Part shown: piece after piece, positions 54,485-63,707 of the stretch
How positions within the stretch are numbered: position 1 is the first letter of the stretch
Layout of the letters: every line of letters begins with the position of its first letter
Source of the DNA: Pseudosulfitobacter koreensis
GTDB taxonomy: Bacteria; Pseudomonadota; Alphaproteobacteria; Rhodobacterales; Rhodobacteraceae
NCBI RefSeq assembly: GCF_024733015.1
Contig: NZ_JANKJG010000010.1
Location: 62,001-126,000 of the forward strand
Length of the DNA: 64,000 bases
Direction of reading: 5' to 3'
Notes under the pieces: model-generated
Database searches by the model: none
What the model was told of the DNA's origin: nothing
Seen by the model: the letters and a program-made list of their open reading frames with translations, nothing else
Program-made: the position numbers and the translations under genes

Positions 54485-57154
54485 TCAGCTTTCGCCGGCG
54501 TCGGCTTGCTTTGCGGCCGGTTTTTTCGCGGCTGTTTTCTTGGCAGCAGGCTTCTTGGTCGGCGCTTTCTTGGCGGCAGGCTTCTTGGCGGCGGGTTTCT
54601 TCGCCGCTGGTTTCTTCTTAGGCGCTGCCTTGCGCTTGGCCGGAGATTTCGCCAGCTTTTCCTCGATCAGCAGGACGGCCGCATCCATCGTCAGGTCTTC
54701 GGGCTCGACCTCCTTGGGGATGGTGGCGTTGACCTTTTCCCATTTCACATAAGGCCCGTATTTGCCCTTCATGATGTTGACCGGGCCACCCTGATCGGGG
54801 TGCTCGCCCAATTCACGGATCGGTTTCGCGGCAGCGCCACGCCCCCCGCGCGAGGCGAGCTTCTCGGCCAAGAGCTGCACCGCGCGGTTCATGCCCACGG
54901 TCCAGACCTCGTCGATGCCTTCGAGGTTGGCGTTGGTGCCGCCGCGCTCCGACGTGCTTTCGGCGTGTTTCAGATAGGGTCCATAGCGCCCGATGTTGGC
55001 CCAGACAGCAACGCCATCCTCGGGGTGGGGGCCGACCAGACGGGGCAGAGACAGCAATTGCAACGCCTGCGCCAGATCGACGTCGGCGGGCGGCCAGTCC
55101 TTCGGGATCGACTGGCGCGGCGGCTTCTTGTTGTCGTCAGTGACCTCGCCGCGCTGCACGTAAGGGCCGAAGCGTCCTTTGAAGGCGTAGATCTTGTCGC
55201 CCGCATCTTCGCCCAGCACCTTGCCCTCGGGCGGAATGCCGCCCGTATCCTCGGCTCCGGGAGGGCCGAAGGCGCGGGTATAGCGGCATTCGGGGTAGTT
55301 CGAGCAGCCGATGAACGCACCGCCGGAGCGGGCCGTGCGCATCGACAGACGCCCGGTGCCGCAGTTGGGGCACAGGCGCGGGTCGGTGCCGTCTTCGGTG
55401 GGTGGGAACAGGTGCGGCTCCAGAACCTCGTTGATCTTTTCCAGCACCTCGGTGATGCGCAGATCCGAGGTTTCGGCAATCGCCGCCGAAAAGTCGCGCC
55501 AGAACGTCGCCAGCACCGACTTGTAATCGCGGTCACCGGCGCTGACGTCGTCGAGCTCTTCTTCGAGCGAGGCGGTGAAGTCATAGCCCACGTAGCGGCG
55601 GAAATAGTTTTCGAGGAAGGCGATGACCAACCGCCCCTTGTCCTCGGGGATCAGGCGGTTCTTTTCCTTGCGGACGTATTCGCGGTCCTGGATCGTGGTC
55701 ACGATGCTGGCGTAGGTCGACGGGCGGCCGATCCCCAGCTCTTCCATGCGCTTGACCAGCGTCGCCTCGGTGTAGCGGGGCGGGGGCTGGGTATGGTGCT
55801 GCTCGGGCGTGACGGCGCGTTTGTCCATCTTGTCGCCTTCGCCGATCTGCGGCAGTCGCTTGTCGTCGTCATCCGTCACATCGTCGTCGCGGCCTTCCTC
55901 GTAGATTTTGAGGAAGCCGTCGAACAGCACGACCTGACCGGTTGCGCGCAGCATCACCTGGCCGTCCTGGCTGCCCACATCGACGGTGGTCCGCTCCAGA
56001 CGCGCGCTCTCCATCTGGCAGGCCAGCGTGCGTTTCCAGATCAGATCGTAAAGCTTGCGCTGATCACCATCGCTGATCTTCAGGGCGTCGGCATCCTGCG
56101 ACATCTCGGTCGGGCGGATGCATTCGTGCGCTTCCTGCGCGTTCTTCGCCTTGTTCTTGTAGACGCGCGGGCTGCTCGGCACGTAATCGGCGCCATAGCG
56201 GTCCTTGATCGCGTCGCGCGCCATCTGCACGGCCTCGGGTGCCATGTCGATGCCGTCGGTCCGCATGTAGGTAATGTAACCCGCCTCGTAGAGACGTTGA
56301 GCCGCGCTCATGGTCTGGCGTGCGCCCATGCCGAACTTGCGGCTGGCTTCCTGTTGCAGCGTTGATGTCATGAACGGGGCAGAGGGGTTGCGGTTGGCGG
56401 GCTTGGCCTCGACCGACTGCACCTTGAGATCGCGGCTGGTGATCGCCTGGACGGCCATTTCGGCCTGTGTGCCGTTCTCGATATCGTAGCGATCCAGCTT
56501 CTTGCCTGCCAGCGTGGTCAGGCGCGCCTCGAACTCCTGTCCGCGCGGCGTGGCAAGCAGCGCCTTGACCGACCAGTATTCGCGGGCACGAAAGGCTTCG
56601 ATCTCCATCTCGCGTTCGGTGATAAGGCGCAGGCAGACCGATTGTACGCGGCCGGCGGATTTTGCACCGGGCAGCTTGCGCCAGAGCACCGGCGACAGGT
56701 TGAAGCCCACAAGGTAATCTAGCGCGCGGCGGGCGAGATAGGCCTCGACCAGCGGCATGTCGACCTGACGCGGGTTTTTCATCGCCTCGGTCACGGCGGT
56801 TTTGGTGATGGCGTTGAACACCACGCGCGACACCGGAGTGCTCTTGGTGATCGACTTGCGCTTGGTCAGCGCCTCTTGCAGGTGCCAGCTGATCGCCTCG
56901 CCCTCGCGGTCGGGGTCGGTCGCGAGGATCAGTTCGTTGTCGTTTTTCAGGGCGTCGGCGATGGCCTTGACGTGCTTCTTGCTGTCGCTGCCGATCTCCC
57001 AGAGCATCTCGAAATCATGGTCGGTGTCGACCGATCCGTCCTTGGGCGGCAGGTCCCTGACGTGGCCGTAGGATGCCAGAACGGTGTAATTGTCACCCAG
57101 ATACTTGTTGATAGTCTTGGCCTTGGCCGGAGATTCGACGACGACAACTGGCAT
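54485..57154 (-). CDS. topA: DNA topoisomerase I
   Basis: An 889-residue type IA topoisomerase that relaxes negative supercoils. The TOPRIM metal site DPDREGE is at 80-86 and the nucleophile is Y296 in GYITYMRTD. One four-cysteine zinc motif (CPNCG...CSNYPEC) lies near 605-630, followed by several zinc-less repeats with GRFGPYVQ/GRYGPYLK/GKYGPYVK. The last ~55 residues are almost pure Lys/Ala/Pro (KKPAAKK repeats), a histone H1-like tail. It is the longest gene of its stretch and is likely monocistronic. Confidence 0.96.
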   Translation of the reverse strand: MPVVVVESPAKAKTINKYLGDNYTVLASYGHVRDLPPKDGSVDTDHDFEMLWEIGSDSKKHVKAIADALKNDNELILATDPDREGEAISWHLQEALTKRKSITKSTPVSRVVFNAITKTAVTEAMKNPRQVDMPLVEAYLARRALDYLVGFNLSPVLWRKLPGAKSAGRVQSVCLRLITEREMEIEAFRAREYWSVKALLATPRGQEFEARLTTLAGKKLDRYDIENGTQAEMAVQAITSRDLKVQSVEAKPANRNPSAPFMTSTLQQEASRKFGMGARQTMSAAQRLYEAGYITYMRTDGIDMAPEAVQMARDAIKDRYGADYVPSSPRVYKNKAKNAQEAHECIRPTEMSQDADALKISDGDQRKLYDLIWKRTLACQMESARLERTTVDVGSQDGQVMLRATGQVVLFDGFLKIYEEGRDDDVTDDDDKRLPQIGEGDKMDKRAVTPEQHHTQPPPRYTEATLVKRMEELGIGRPSTYASIVTTIQDREYVRKEKNRLIPEDKGRLVIAFLENYFRRYVGYDFTASLEEELDDVSAGDRDYKSVLATFWRDFSAAIAETSDLRITEVLEKINEVLEPHLFPPTEDGTDPRLCPNCGTGRLSMRTARSGGAFIGCSNYPECRYTRAFGPPGAEDTGGIPPEGKVLGEDAGDKIYAFKGRFGPYVQRGEVTDDNKKPPRQSIPKDWPPADVDLAQALQLLSLPRLVGPHPEDGVAVWANIGRYGPYLKHAESTSERGGTNANLEGIDEVWTVGMNRAVQLLAEKLASRGGRGAAAKPIRELGEHPDQGGPVNIMKGKYGPYVKWEKVNATIPKEVEPEDLTMDAAVLLIEEKLAKSPAKRKAAPKKKPAAKKPAAKKPAAKKAPTKKPAAKKTAAKKPAAKQADAGES

Positions 57155-57264
57155 GTAAGATGCACCTCGGGGACTGAAAATCTTCTGCGTCTATGGCGGC
57201 GCTAGATGTGGGGTGCAAGCATTGAATGTCAACATGGGTCCGGTTGGGGGCCTTGCAGGGGCCC

Positions 57265-58425
57265 TTAGTTGGGCCGCGTCAGCAGCCCGCCCGCCCCCCG
57301 TTCGATGCGTCCATCCAGTTCCAGTTCCAGCAGAACCGGGGCCACATCGGACGGTGCGGCGGCCAGATCGCGGATCAACTGGTCCTCGGCCACCGGGGCA
57401 GGGCCGAGACGGTTCAGGATCTGGATGTGCAGTGCTGCGGTGTCGCGCAATGAGCGGCGGTCGCGCACAGGCACAGGGGGCGGGGTCAGCGGCAGATGCA
57501 TCGGCAGGCTGGGCGCGCGCGGTGCCATTGGTGCAAGTGCTTCGATCACATCTGCGGCATTGCGGATCAATGTGGCACCATCGCGGATCAGCAAGTTGCA
57601 TCCCGATGCGCGGGCATCCAGCGGGCTGCCGGGCACCGCGAGCACCTCGCGGCCCTGGTCCAGCGCATCGCGCGCGGTGATCAGGCTGCCCGATTTCGAC
57701 GCCGCCTCGACGATGATGGTCGCGCGGCTCAGCCCCGAGACGATCCGGTTGCGGGTGGGGAAATGCCGCGCCATCGGTTGCAGACCCATCGGCTGTTCCG
57801 ACAGCCGCAGACCGTGTTCGGGGATCGCCAGGGCCAGTTCGGTGTTTTCCGCCGGATACATCATGTCGACGCCGCCTGCCTGCACGGCGACCGTCCCGGT
57901 CTCGAGTGCCGCCAGATGTGCCGCCGCATCAATCCCCCGCGCAAGGCCCGAGACGATCACGAACCCTTCGGCCCCCAGATCGCGGGCCAGCGATTTGGCC
58001 ATGCGGGTGCCCAGGCTGGACGCATTGCGCGCGCCCACGATCGAAATCATCGGGCGTGTCAGCACCGACAGATCGCCGATCGCCCACAGGAACGGCGGCG
58101 CATCCGACAGATCGCGCAGGGTGGCGGGGTAGAGTGGTGAAGTTTGCGATACAAGGGTTGCCCCGGCCGTCCGGCCGGCTTTCAGCTCGGCCTCGATGAC
58201 GGCAACGGGGCAAGGGGCGTAGTTTTCTACACCAGCAGCGCGCGCCAGTTCCGGCAACGCATCCAGCGCGTTTTGCGCCGTGCCGTGTTCGATCAGCAGC
58301 CTGTGAAAGGTTGCTATGCCGACCCGGCGGGATCGCAACAGGCGAAGGCGCAGAAACCAATCGTCTTCCGGGGTGGGTGGGAGTGGGGGGTGAGTGGAAG
58401 AAGGATATGATCCTCGCTCAGTCAT
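57265..58425 (-). CDS. dprA: DNA processing protein DprA
   Basis: A 386-residue protein that binds incoming single-stranded DNA and loads RecA. The Rossmann-like core (about 110-320) shows SIVGARNASSLG, VIVSGLARGIDAAAH and GSLITARDALDQGREVLAVPG. A C-terminal winged-helix domain follows (about 330-380). It stops 111 bases before the topA start on the same strand, giving the common dprA/topA neighbourhood. No other competence gene lies in the window. Confidence 0.94.
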   Translation of the reverse strand: MTERGSYPSSTHPPLPPTPEDDWFLRLRLLRSRRVGIATFHRLLIEHGTAQNALDALPELARAAGVENYAPCPVAVIEAELKAGRTAGATLVSQTSPLYPATLRDLSDAPPFLWAIGDLSVLTRPMISIVGARNASSLGTRMAKSLARDLGAEGFVIVSGLARGIDAAAHLAALETGTVAVQAGGVDMMYPAENTELALAIPEHGLRLSEQPMGLQPMARHFPTRNRIVSGLSRATIIVEAASKSGSLITARDALDQGREVLAVPGSPLDARASGCNLLIRDGATLIRNAADVIEALAPMAPRAPSLPMHLPLTPPPVPVRDRRSLRDTAALHIQILNRLGPAPVAEDQLIRDLAAAPSDVAPVLLELELDGRIERGAGGLLTRPN

Positions 58426-58552
58426 CCGTGTCTCCGCCTGTTGCTACAAGCTTTATGCGGGTTCTAGGTTAACAAGCGGTGAAAGAATCAGCCTCGTTTC
58501 GACAAAAACAATCGAACGAATTGGCGGCATCAACACAGCCTTTTGCCACAGC

Positions 58553-59974
58553 CTATTTTCCGCTGCCCCCCACGGTCAGCCCGCCGATCATCAGCGTGGG
58601 TTGGCCCACGCCCACCGGCACCCATTGCCCCGCCTTGCCGCAGTTGCCCATGCCGGGGTCCAGCGCCGGGTCGTTGCCGATGGCGCGGATCTGTTGCAGC
58701 GCCGTGGCACCGTCCCCGATCAGCGTGGCCCCCTTGACCGGCGCGCCCACAACCCCGTTCTGCACCCGGTAGGCTTCGGTGCACGAGAACACGAACTTGC
58801 CGTTGGTGATGTCCACCTGACCGCCGCCGAAGCCCACGGCATATATACCGTCCTTCAGATCGGCCACGATGTCGCCCGGTGTCAGGTTCCCGCCCAGCAT
58901 ATAGGTGTTGGTCATGCGCGGCATCGGCGTATGCGCATAACTCTCGCGCCGCCCGTTGCCGGTGGGTTCCACGCCCATCAGCCGCGCGTTCTGACGGTCC
59001 TGCATGAAGCCTACCAGAATGCCGTCTTCGATCAGCACGTTGCGCGCGCTGGGGGTGCCTTCGTCATCGACGCTGATCGACCCGCGCCGGTCGGGGATCG
59101 TGCCGTCGTCCAGCACGGTCACGCCGGGGGCTGCGATCCGCTGGCCCATCAGCCCCGCAAAGGCGGATGATCCCTTGCGGTTGAAATCGCCCTCCAGCCC
59201 GTGACCGATGGCCTCGTGCAGCAGGATGCCGGGCCAGCCTGGGCCAAGCACCACGTCCATCACGCCCGCAGGGGCGGGGACCGCATCCAGGTTGACGATG
59301 GCGATCCGCAGAGCCTCGCGCGCCTTGGCCTGCCAGTCAGCGGGGTCCAGCAGCCCGTCGAGGCCGATGCGCCCGCCGCCGCCTGCGGTGCCCGATTCGC
59401 GTCGGCCATTCTGTTCCACGATCACCGACACGTTCACCCGCGTCATCGGGCGCACGTCGCGCACCGAGCCGCCCTCGGGGCGCAAGATCTCGACTTCTTG
59501 CAACGAGGCGGCGATGGTCGCCGAGACCTGCACCACGCGTTTGTCCAGCGCGCGGGCAAAGGCGTCGATCTCGCGCAATGTGTCCAGTTTCACCGGGAAC
59601 GCCGCACCCGCAATCGGGTCTTCATCGGTGTAAAGCCGCGTGTTCGTGGCCTGCGGCGCATCGGCCCAGGTGCCGCCGCCGTCGCCCACGGCCAGCCGCG
59701 CGGTGTCGGCGGCGCGTCGCAACGCCGCAACCGACAGTTCGGTGGAATGGGCGTAGCCTGCCACTTCGCCGCGCACCGCCCGCAGGCCGAAGCCTTCGGA
59801 GGCGTCGTAGCTGGCGGTTTTCAGGCGGCCATCGTCGAACACCAGCGCTTCGGACCGGCGGCGTTCTAGGAAAAGTTCGCCGTCGTCTGCCCCGTCGGTT
59901 GCGGCGCGCAGCACCTTGAGCGCTTCGTCGCGGTCCAGCAGGCTGTCGAAAGGGGCGAATGGGGCATCGGTCAT
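58553..59974 (-). CDS. tldD: Metalloprotease TldD
   Basis: A 473-residue peptidase of the TldD/PmbA family. The zinc site is HEAIGHGLEGD (HExxxH at 253-258), and the C-terminal half carries the family motif NTYMLGGNLTPGDI. With TldE it degrades unfolded peptides and matures microcin B17 and some other peptides in other bacteria. The start is ATG at 59972-59974; a longer frame to 60121 has no support. No tldE/pmbA is in the window. It is divergent from ctaC across 173 bases. Confidence 0.95.
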   Translation of the reverse strand: MTDAPFAPFDSLLDRDEALKVLRAATDGADDGELFLERRRSEALVFDDGRLKTASYDASEGFGLRAVRGEVAGYAHSTELSVAALRRAADTARLAVGDGGGTWADAPQATNTRLYTDEDPIAGAAFPVKLDTLREIDAFARALDKRVVQVSATIAASLQEVEILRPEGGSVRDVRPMTRVNVSVIVEQNGRRESGTAGGGGRIGLDGLLDPADWQAKAREALRIAIVNLDAVPAPAGVMDVVLGPGWPGILLHEAIGHGLEGDFNRKGSSAFAGLMGQRIAAPGVTVLDDGTIPDRRGSISVDDEGTPSARNVLIEDGILVGFMQDRQNARLMGVEPTGNGRRESYAHTPMPRMTNTYMLGGNLTPGDIVADLKDGIYAVGFGGGQVDITNGKFVFSCTEAYRVQNGVVGAPVKGATLIGDGATALQQIRAIGNDPALDPGMGNCGKAGQWVPVGVGQPTLMIGGLTVGGSGK

Positions 59975-60147
59975 GGGGTGCTGATCCTGCTGTTTTGGGC
60001 TTAGCGTGTCTCTTTGACGCGGTAAGAATGGCTTTATCTTGTGGTTAGAATATGATTGTAAGCGCGGGTAATACAACGGGAGGCGAAAGCGTATGTTGCT
60101 TTGTCCGTTCCCCGCGCCCAACAGCGATCACAAGATCAGGACGATAC

Positions 60148-61041
60148 ATGACCAAGCTTTTCTCGATCAAAGGCCTTGTTTCCGGCCTTTTTGCCGCCAC
60201 CGCCGCATTGCCAGCCCTGGCGCAGGACAACCTTGAAATCGTCGGCGCGCCGACACCCGGTGCCATGGGCTTTCAGCCTGCCGCGACCGAACTGGCCCAT
60301 GATCTGCAGTGGCTTGACGGCATGCTGCTGGTCATCATCACGATCATCTCGCTGTTCGTGGTCGTACTTCTGGCCTGGGCCGGCTGGCGCTATAATGCGC
60401 GCCGCCACCCCGAGCCTGCCAGCTTTACCCACAATTCGCCCATCGAGATCGCATGGACCGTGATTCCCATCGTGGTTCTGGTTCTGATCGGTGCATTCTC
60501 GCTGCCGATCCTGTTCAAGCAGCAGGTGATCCCCGACGCCGACGTGACGATCAAGGTGACCGGCTACCAATGGTACTGGGACTACTCCTATGTGGACGAA
60601 GGGTTCGAATTCTCCAGCTACATGATCGGTGCCCCGGCGACCGGCGGTCAGAACATGCTGACACCCGAAGTGATCGAGCAGCTGAACGAAGCAGGCTATT
60701 CCGAAGATGAATTCCTGCTTGCCACCGACAATGCCGTCGTCGTGCCCGTGGGCAAGAACATCGTGATGCAGGTGACAGGTGCGGATGTGATCCACTCGTG
60801 GACGATCCCCGCGTTCGGCGTGAAACAAGACGGTATTCCCGGACGTCTGGCCGAACTGTGGTTCAACGCCGACCGTGAAGGCATCTACTTTGGCCAATGT
60901 TCGGAACTGTGCGGCATAAACCACGCCTACATGCCGATCACCGTCAAGGTCGTCTCGGAAGAGGCCTATGCCGCCTGGCTGGAAGAGGCCCGCGAAGAGT
61001 TCGCAAGCCTGCCGCAGAGCTTTCAGGTCGCAGCCAAGTAA
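60148..61041 (+). CDS. ctaC: Cytochrome c oxidase subunit II
   Basis: A 297-residue protein: signal peptide (1-25), two membrane helices (about 57-78 and 100-122), and a periplasmic cupredoxin domain with the full CuA site H216, C251, E253, C255, H259 and M262. The aromatic patch QWYWDY at 141-146 accepts electrons from cytochrome c. It belongs to the aa3-type oxidase. The start is ATG at 60148 with AGGA upstream; a frame to 60052 is less plausible. Confidence 0.97.
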   Translation: MTKLFSIKGLVSGLFAATAALPALAQDNLEIVGAPTPGAMGFQPAATELAHDLQWLDGMLLVIITIISLFVVVLLAWAGWRYNARRHPEPASFTHNSPIEIAWTVIPIVVLVLIGAFSLPILFKQQVIPDADVTIKVTGYQWYWDYSYVDEGFEFSSYMIGAPATGGQNMLTPEVIEQLNEAGYSEDEFLLATDNAVVVPVGKNIVMQVTGADVIHSWTIPAFGVKQDGIPGRLAELWFNADREGIYFGQCSELCGINHAYMPITVKVVSEEAYAAWLEEAREEFASLPQSFQVAAK

Positions 61042-61053
61042 ACTTGAACCAAC

Positions 61054-61090
61054 GGGGCGGGGGCATGCCTCTCCGCCTCTTTCTGTTTTT
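61054..61090 (+). terminator. Terminator-like hairpin between ctaC and ctaB
   Basis: GGCGG (61056-61060) pairs with CCGCC (61073-61077), enclosing a GCATGC palindrome, followed by TCTTTCTGTTTTT. It may reduce transcription of the assembly genes relative to ctaC. Confidence 0.55.
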
Positions 61091-61110
61091 ACATGATGCG
61101 TGAGCCACCG

Positions 61111-62049
61111 ATGACTGACATCAGCAGCCAGCAACAGCCCTTCGAGGCCGAAGCGTCCTTTGGCGATTATTTCGCCTTGATGAAGCCGCGCGTAATGCAG
61201 CTTGTCGTGTTCACCGCGCTGGTGGGCATGTTGGCGGCACCCGTCGGCGTGAATCCGGTGATCGGCTTTGCCTCGATCCTGTTCATCGCCATCGGTGCAG
61301 GTGCGTCCGGTGCGCTGAACATGTGGTGGGATGCGGACATCGACCAAGTGATGACCCGCACCGCCAAGCGCCCGATCCCTGCGGGCAAGGTCGCGCCGGG
61401 CGAGGCCCTGAGCATTGGCGTGGCGCTTTCGGGCCTGTCGGTCATGATGCTGGCACTGTCGGCGAACTTTCTGGCGGCCGGGCTCTTGGCCTTCACCATC
61501 TTCTTCTACGCCGTCGTCTATTCGATGTGGCTGAAGCGTGCGACGCCGCAGAACATCGTGATCGGTGGCGCGGCAGGGGCGTTCCCTCCGGTGATCGGCT
61601 GGGTCGTCGCCACGGGGTCGATGTCGGTCGAGGCATGGTTGATGTTCGCGCTGATCTTCATGTGGACGCCGCCGCACTTCTGGGCGCTGGCGCTGTTCAT
61701 GAAGTCGGATTACGACGATGCGGGCGTGCCGATGCTGACCGTGACGCACGGGCGCAAATCCACCCGCAAACATATCCTGGCCTACACCGTCCTGCTGGTG
61801 GTGCTGGCCGTGGGCACCGCGTTCACCGCCATCGGCGGCGTGATCTACCTGACCACCGCCGTGATCCTGAACGCGCTGTTCCTGAAAGGGGCCTATGCGA
61901 TCTGGCGCCGCAACGAGGCCCAGGCCGAAGCCGACAGCTATGCGGTTGAAAAGTCGTTCTTCAAGCTGTCGCTGTTGTATTTGTTCCTGCACTTCGGTGC
62001 GATCATGGCCGAGGCGCTGCTGCGCAACTCGGGTCTGGGAGGCTGGTAA
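61111..62049 (+). CDS. ctaB: Protohaem IX farnesyltransferase (haem O synthase)
   Basis: A 312-residue UbiA-family membrane enzyme that adds a farnesyl group to haem B for the oxidase. The polyprenyl-binding motif NMWWDADID (N70, D74, D78) is followed by RTAKRPIPAG, and about seven to nine helices are predicted. I prefer ATG at 61111 (MTDISSQQ), which has a weak GTGAG upstream, over ATG at 61093, which directly follows the T run of the hairpin. It overlaps the next small gene by one base. Confidence 0.94.
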   Translation: MTDISSQQQPFEAEASFGDYFALMKPRVMQLVVFTALVGMLAAPVGVNPVIGFASILFIAIGAGASGALNMWWDADIDQVMTRTAKRPIPAGKVAPGEALSIGVALSGLSVMMLALSANFLAAGLLAFTIFFYAVVYSMWLKRATPQNIVIGGAAGAFPPVIGWVVATGSMSVEAWLMFALIFMWTPPHFWALALFMKSDYDDAGVPMLTVTHGRKSTRKHILAYTVLLVVLAVGTAFTAIGGVIYLTTAVILNALFLKGAYAIWRRNEAQAEADSYAVEKSFFKLSLLYLFLHFGAIMAEALLRNSGLGGW

Positions 62050-62210
62050 TGACTTTGAAAGCTGAACATGAAATGCATGGCCGTCGCCGCAGCCGCAATG
62101 TAGGCGTCGGCGTTCTGCTGGTCGCCTTCGTGGTGCTGGTGCTGGCGCTGACCTTTGCCAAGGTCACAAGCGGTGATTTCGAAGTGCCGCGGGCGGAGAC
62201 GTTGAGATGA
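62049..62210 (+). CDS. Small membrane protein between ctaB and ctaG (CoxF-like)
   Basis: A 53-residue protein, beginning with ATG at 62049 (overlapping the ctaB TAA) and ending with TGA at 62208-62210 (overlapping the ctaG ATG). A basic N-terminus (GRRRSRN) precedes one membrane helix (about 19-38), with a short tail. The tight overlaps on both sides show that it is translated. A small ORF at this place is usual in Rhodobacteraceae oxidase clusters; its role in assembly is unproven. Confidence 0.75.
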   Translation: MTLKAEHEMHGRRRSRNVGVGVLLVAFVVLVLALTFAKVTSGDFEVPRAETLR

Positions 62211-62788
62211 AGCGGTTGCAGGGTCCGGGGCGGACGGTTGCCCAACTGGTCGGCGTGGTCGTGGTCATGGGCGCGCTGTCGTGGGCGTCGGTGCCGTTCT
62301 ATGACTGGTTCTGCCGTGTGACGGGGTTCGGCGGGACGCCGGGCCGTGCCGCAGAAGGTGTGGATCAGATCCTCGACCGTGAAATCACGGTGCGCTTCGA
62401 TGCGTCGGTCGACAGCACGATGGCCTGGCAGTTCAAGCCGGTCGAGAACAAGATGAAGCTGCGCATCGGTGAAACCGCGCTGGCCTTCTACGAGGCCTAC
62501 AACCCCACCGACCGGCCCATCGCGGGCTCTGCCAGCTACAACGTGGCCCCCTATGCGGCAGGCGGCTTTTTCAACAAGATCCAGTGTTTCTGCTTTGAAG
62601 AGCAGGTTCTGCAACCCGGAGAGCGCGTGCAGATGCCCGTGACTTTCTTTGTGGACCCGGAAATTGTCGATGACCGCGATGCAAAATACGTGCATACGAT
62701 CACGCTGAGCTATACATTCTACGAAATTGATCTGCCCGAGGGCTATGCCGCCCTGGATGCGCAGAGCAACGACACCAACCTGAACTGA
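62207..62788 (+). CDS. ctaG: Cytochrome c oxidase copper chaperone CtaG (Cox11)
   Basis: A 193-residue protein anchored by one membrane helix (about 11-29), with an immunoglobulin-like periplasmic domain. The copper-binding CFCF motif has C127 and C129, and C36 near the membrane is also conserved in the family. It inserts CuB into subunit I. Overlaps the small upstream gene by four bases; ctaE follows ten bases after the stop. Confidence 0.95.
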   Translation: MKRLQGPGRTVAQLVGVVVVMGALSWASVPFYDWFCRVTGFGGTPGRAAEGVDQILDREITVRFDASVDSTMAWQFKPVENKMKLRIGETALAFYEAYNPTDRPIAGSASYNVAPYAAGGFFNKIQCFCFEEQVLQPGERVQMPVTFFVDPEIVDDRDAKYVHTITLSYTFYEIDLPEGYAALDAQSNDTNLN

Positions 62789-62798
62789 GGGACTGAAC

Positions 62799-63605
62799 AT
62801 GGCCCATGCCAAGAACCATGACTACCACATCCTGCCGCCGTCGATCGAGCCGCTTCTGGCCTCGGTCGCGGCCTTTGCCATGCTCTTTGGCGCCGTGCTC
62901 TGGATGCACGACGGCTCGCCGTTTCTGTTTCTGATCGGCCTTGCAGGCATCCTCTATGTGATGTTCGCGTGGTGGTCCAAGGTGGTCGACGAAAGCCACG
63001 TGGGCGATCATACGCCCGTGGTCCAGATCGGTCTGCGCTATGGCTTCATCCTGTTCATCATGTCCGAAGTCATGTTCTTTTCGGCCTGGTTCTGGTCGTT
63101 CTTCAAACACGCGATCTATCCGATGGAAAACTACGTGGGATCCTCCTACGAGGCGCCGTTCATCGTGCCGGTCGATGCGCTGCACCTGCCGTTGATCAAC
63201 ACGCTGGTGCTGCTGCTGTCGGGCTGTGCGGTCACATGGGCGCACCACGCGCTGGTGCACGAAAACAACCGCAAGGACCTGATCAACGGTCTGGCGCTGT
63301 CGATCGTGCTGGGCGTTCTGTTCACCGGGCTGCAGGCCTATGAATACTTCCACCTGCTGCACGAAGGCTGGGAATTCGGCGGCGACGAATTCTATTCCAA
63401 CTTCTTCATGGCGACAGGCTTTCACGGTTTCCACGTGGTCATCGGCACCATCTTTCTGCTGGTCTGTCTGATCCGCGCGATGAAGGGGCACTTTACCCCC
63501 GAACGCCACGTCGGGTTCGAAGCGGCGGCATGGTACTGGCACTTTGTCGACGTGGTCTGGCTGTTCCTCTTCTTCGCCGTCTACATGTGGGGCGTGCCGT
63601 CCTAA
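62799..63605 (+). CDS. ctaE: Cytochrome c oxidase subunit III
   Basis: A 268-residue protein with seven membrane helices. Family landmarks are [13 protein letters not shown] at the start, the region around [18 protein letters not shown] (about 84-101), and [11 protein letters not shown] near the C-terminus. It stabilises the oxidase core and proton uptake. A terminator follows at 63649, then surf1. Confidence 0.97.
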   Translation: MAHAKNHDYHILPPSIEPLLASVAAFAMLFGAVLWMHDGSPFLFLIGLAGILYVMFAWWSKVVDESHVGDHTPVVQIGLRYGFILFIMSEVMFFSAWFWSFFKHAIYPMENYVGSSYEAPFIVPVDALHLPLINTLVLLLSGCAVTWAHHALVHENNRKDLINGLALSIVLGVLFTGLQAYEYFHLLHEGWEFGGDEFYSNFFMATGFHGFHVVIGTIFLLVCLIRAMKGHFTPERHVGFEAAAWYWHFVDVVWLFLFFAVYMWGVPS

Positions 63606-63648
63606 GCCTTGGCTGGTTGCACATTCCAGGCAAATACCTAATACCCCG

Positions 63649-63677
63649 AAAGGCGCGTGGTCACCCTCGCGCCTTTT
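63649..63677 (+). terminator. Rho-independent terminator after ctaE
   Basis: AAAGGCGCG (63649-63657) pairs with CGCGCCTTT (63668-63676) and ends in TTTT. It lies 43 bases after the ctaE stop and 30 before surf1. Confidence 0.75.
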
Positions 63678-63707
63678 GTCATTCTAACGGCGCGGTGGAC
63701 GACGGGC

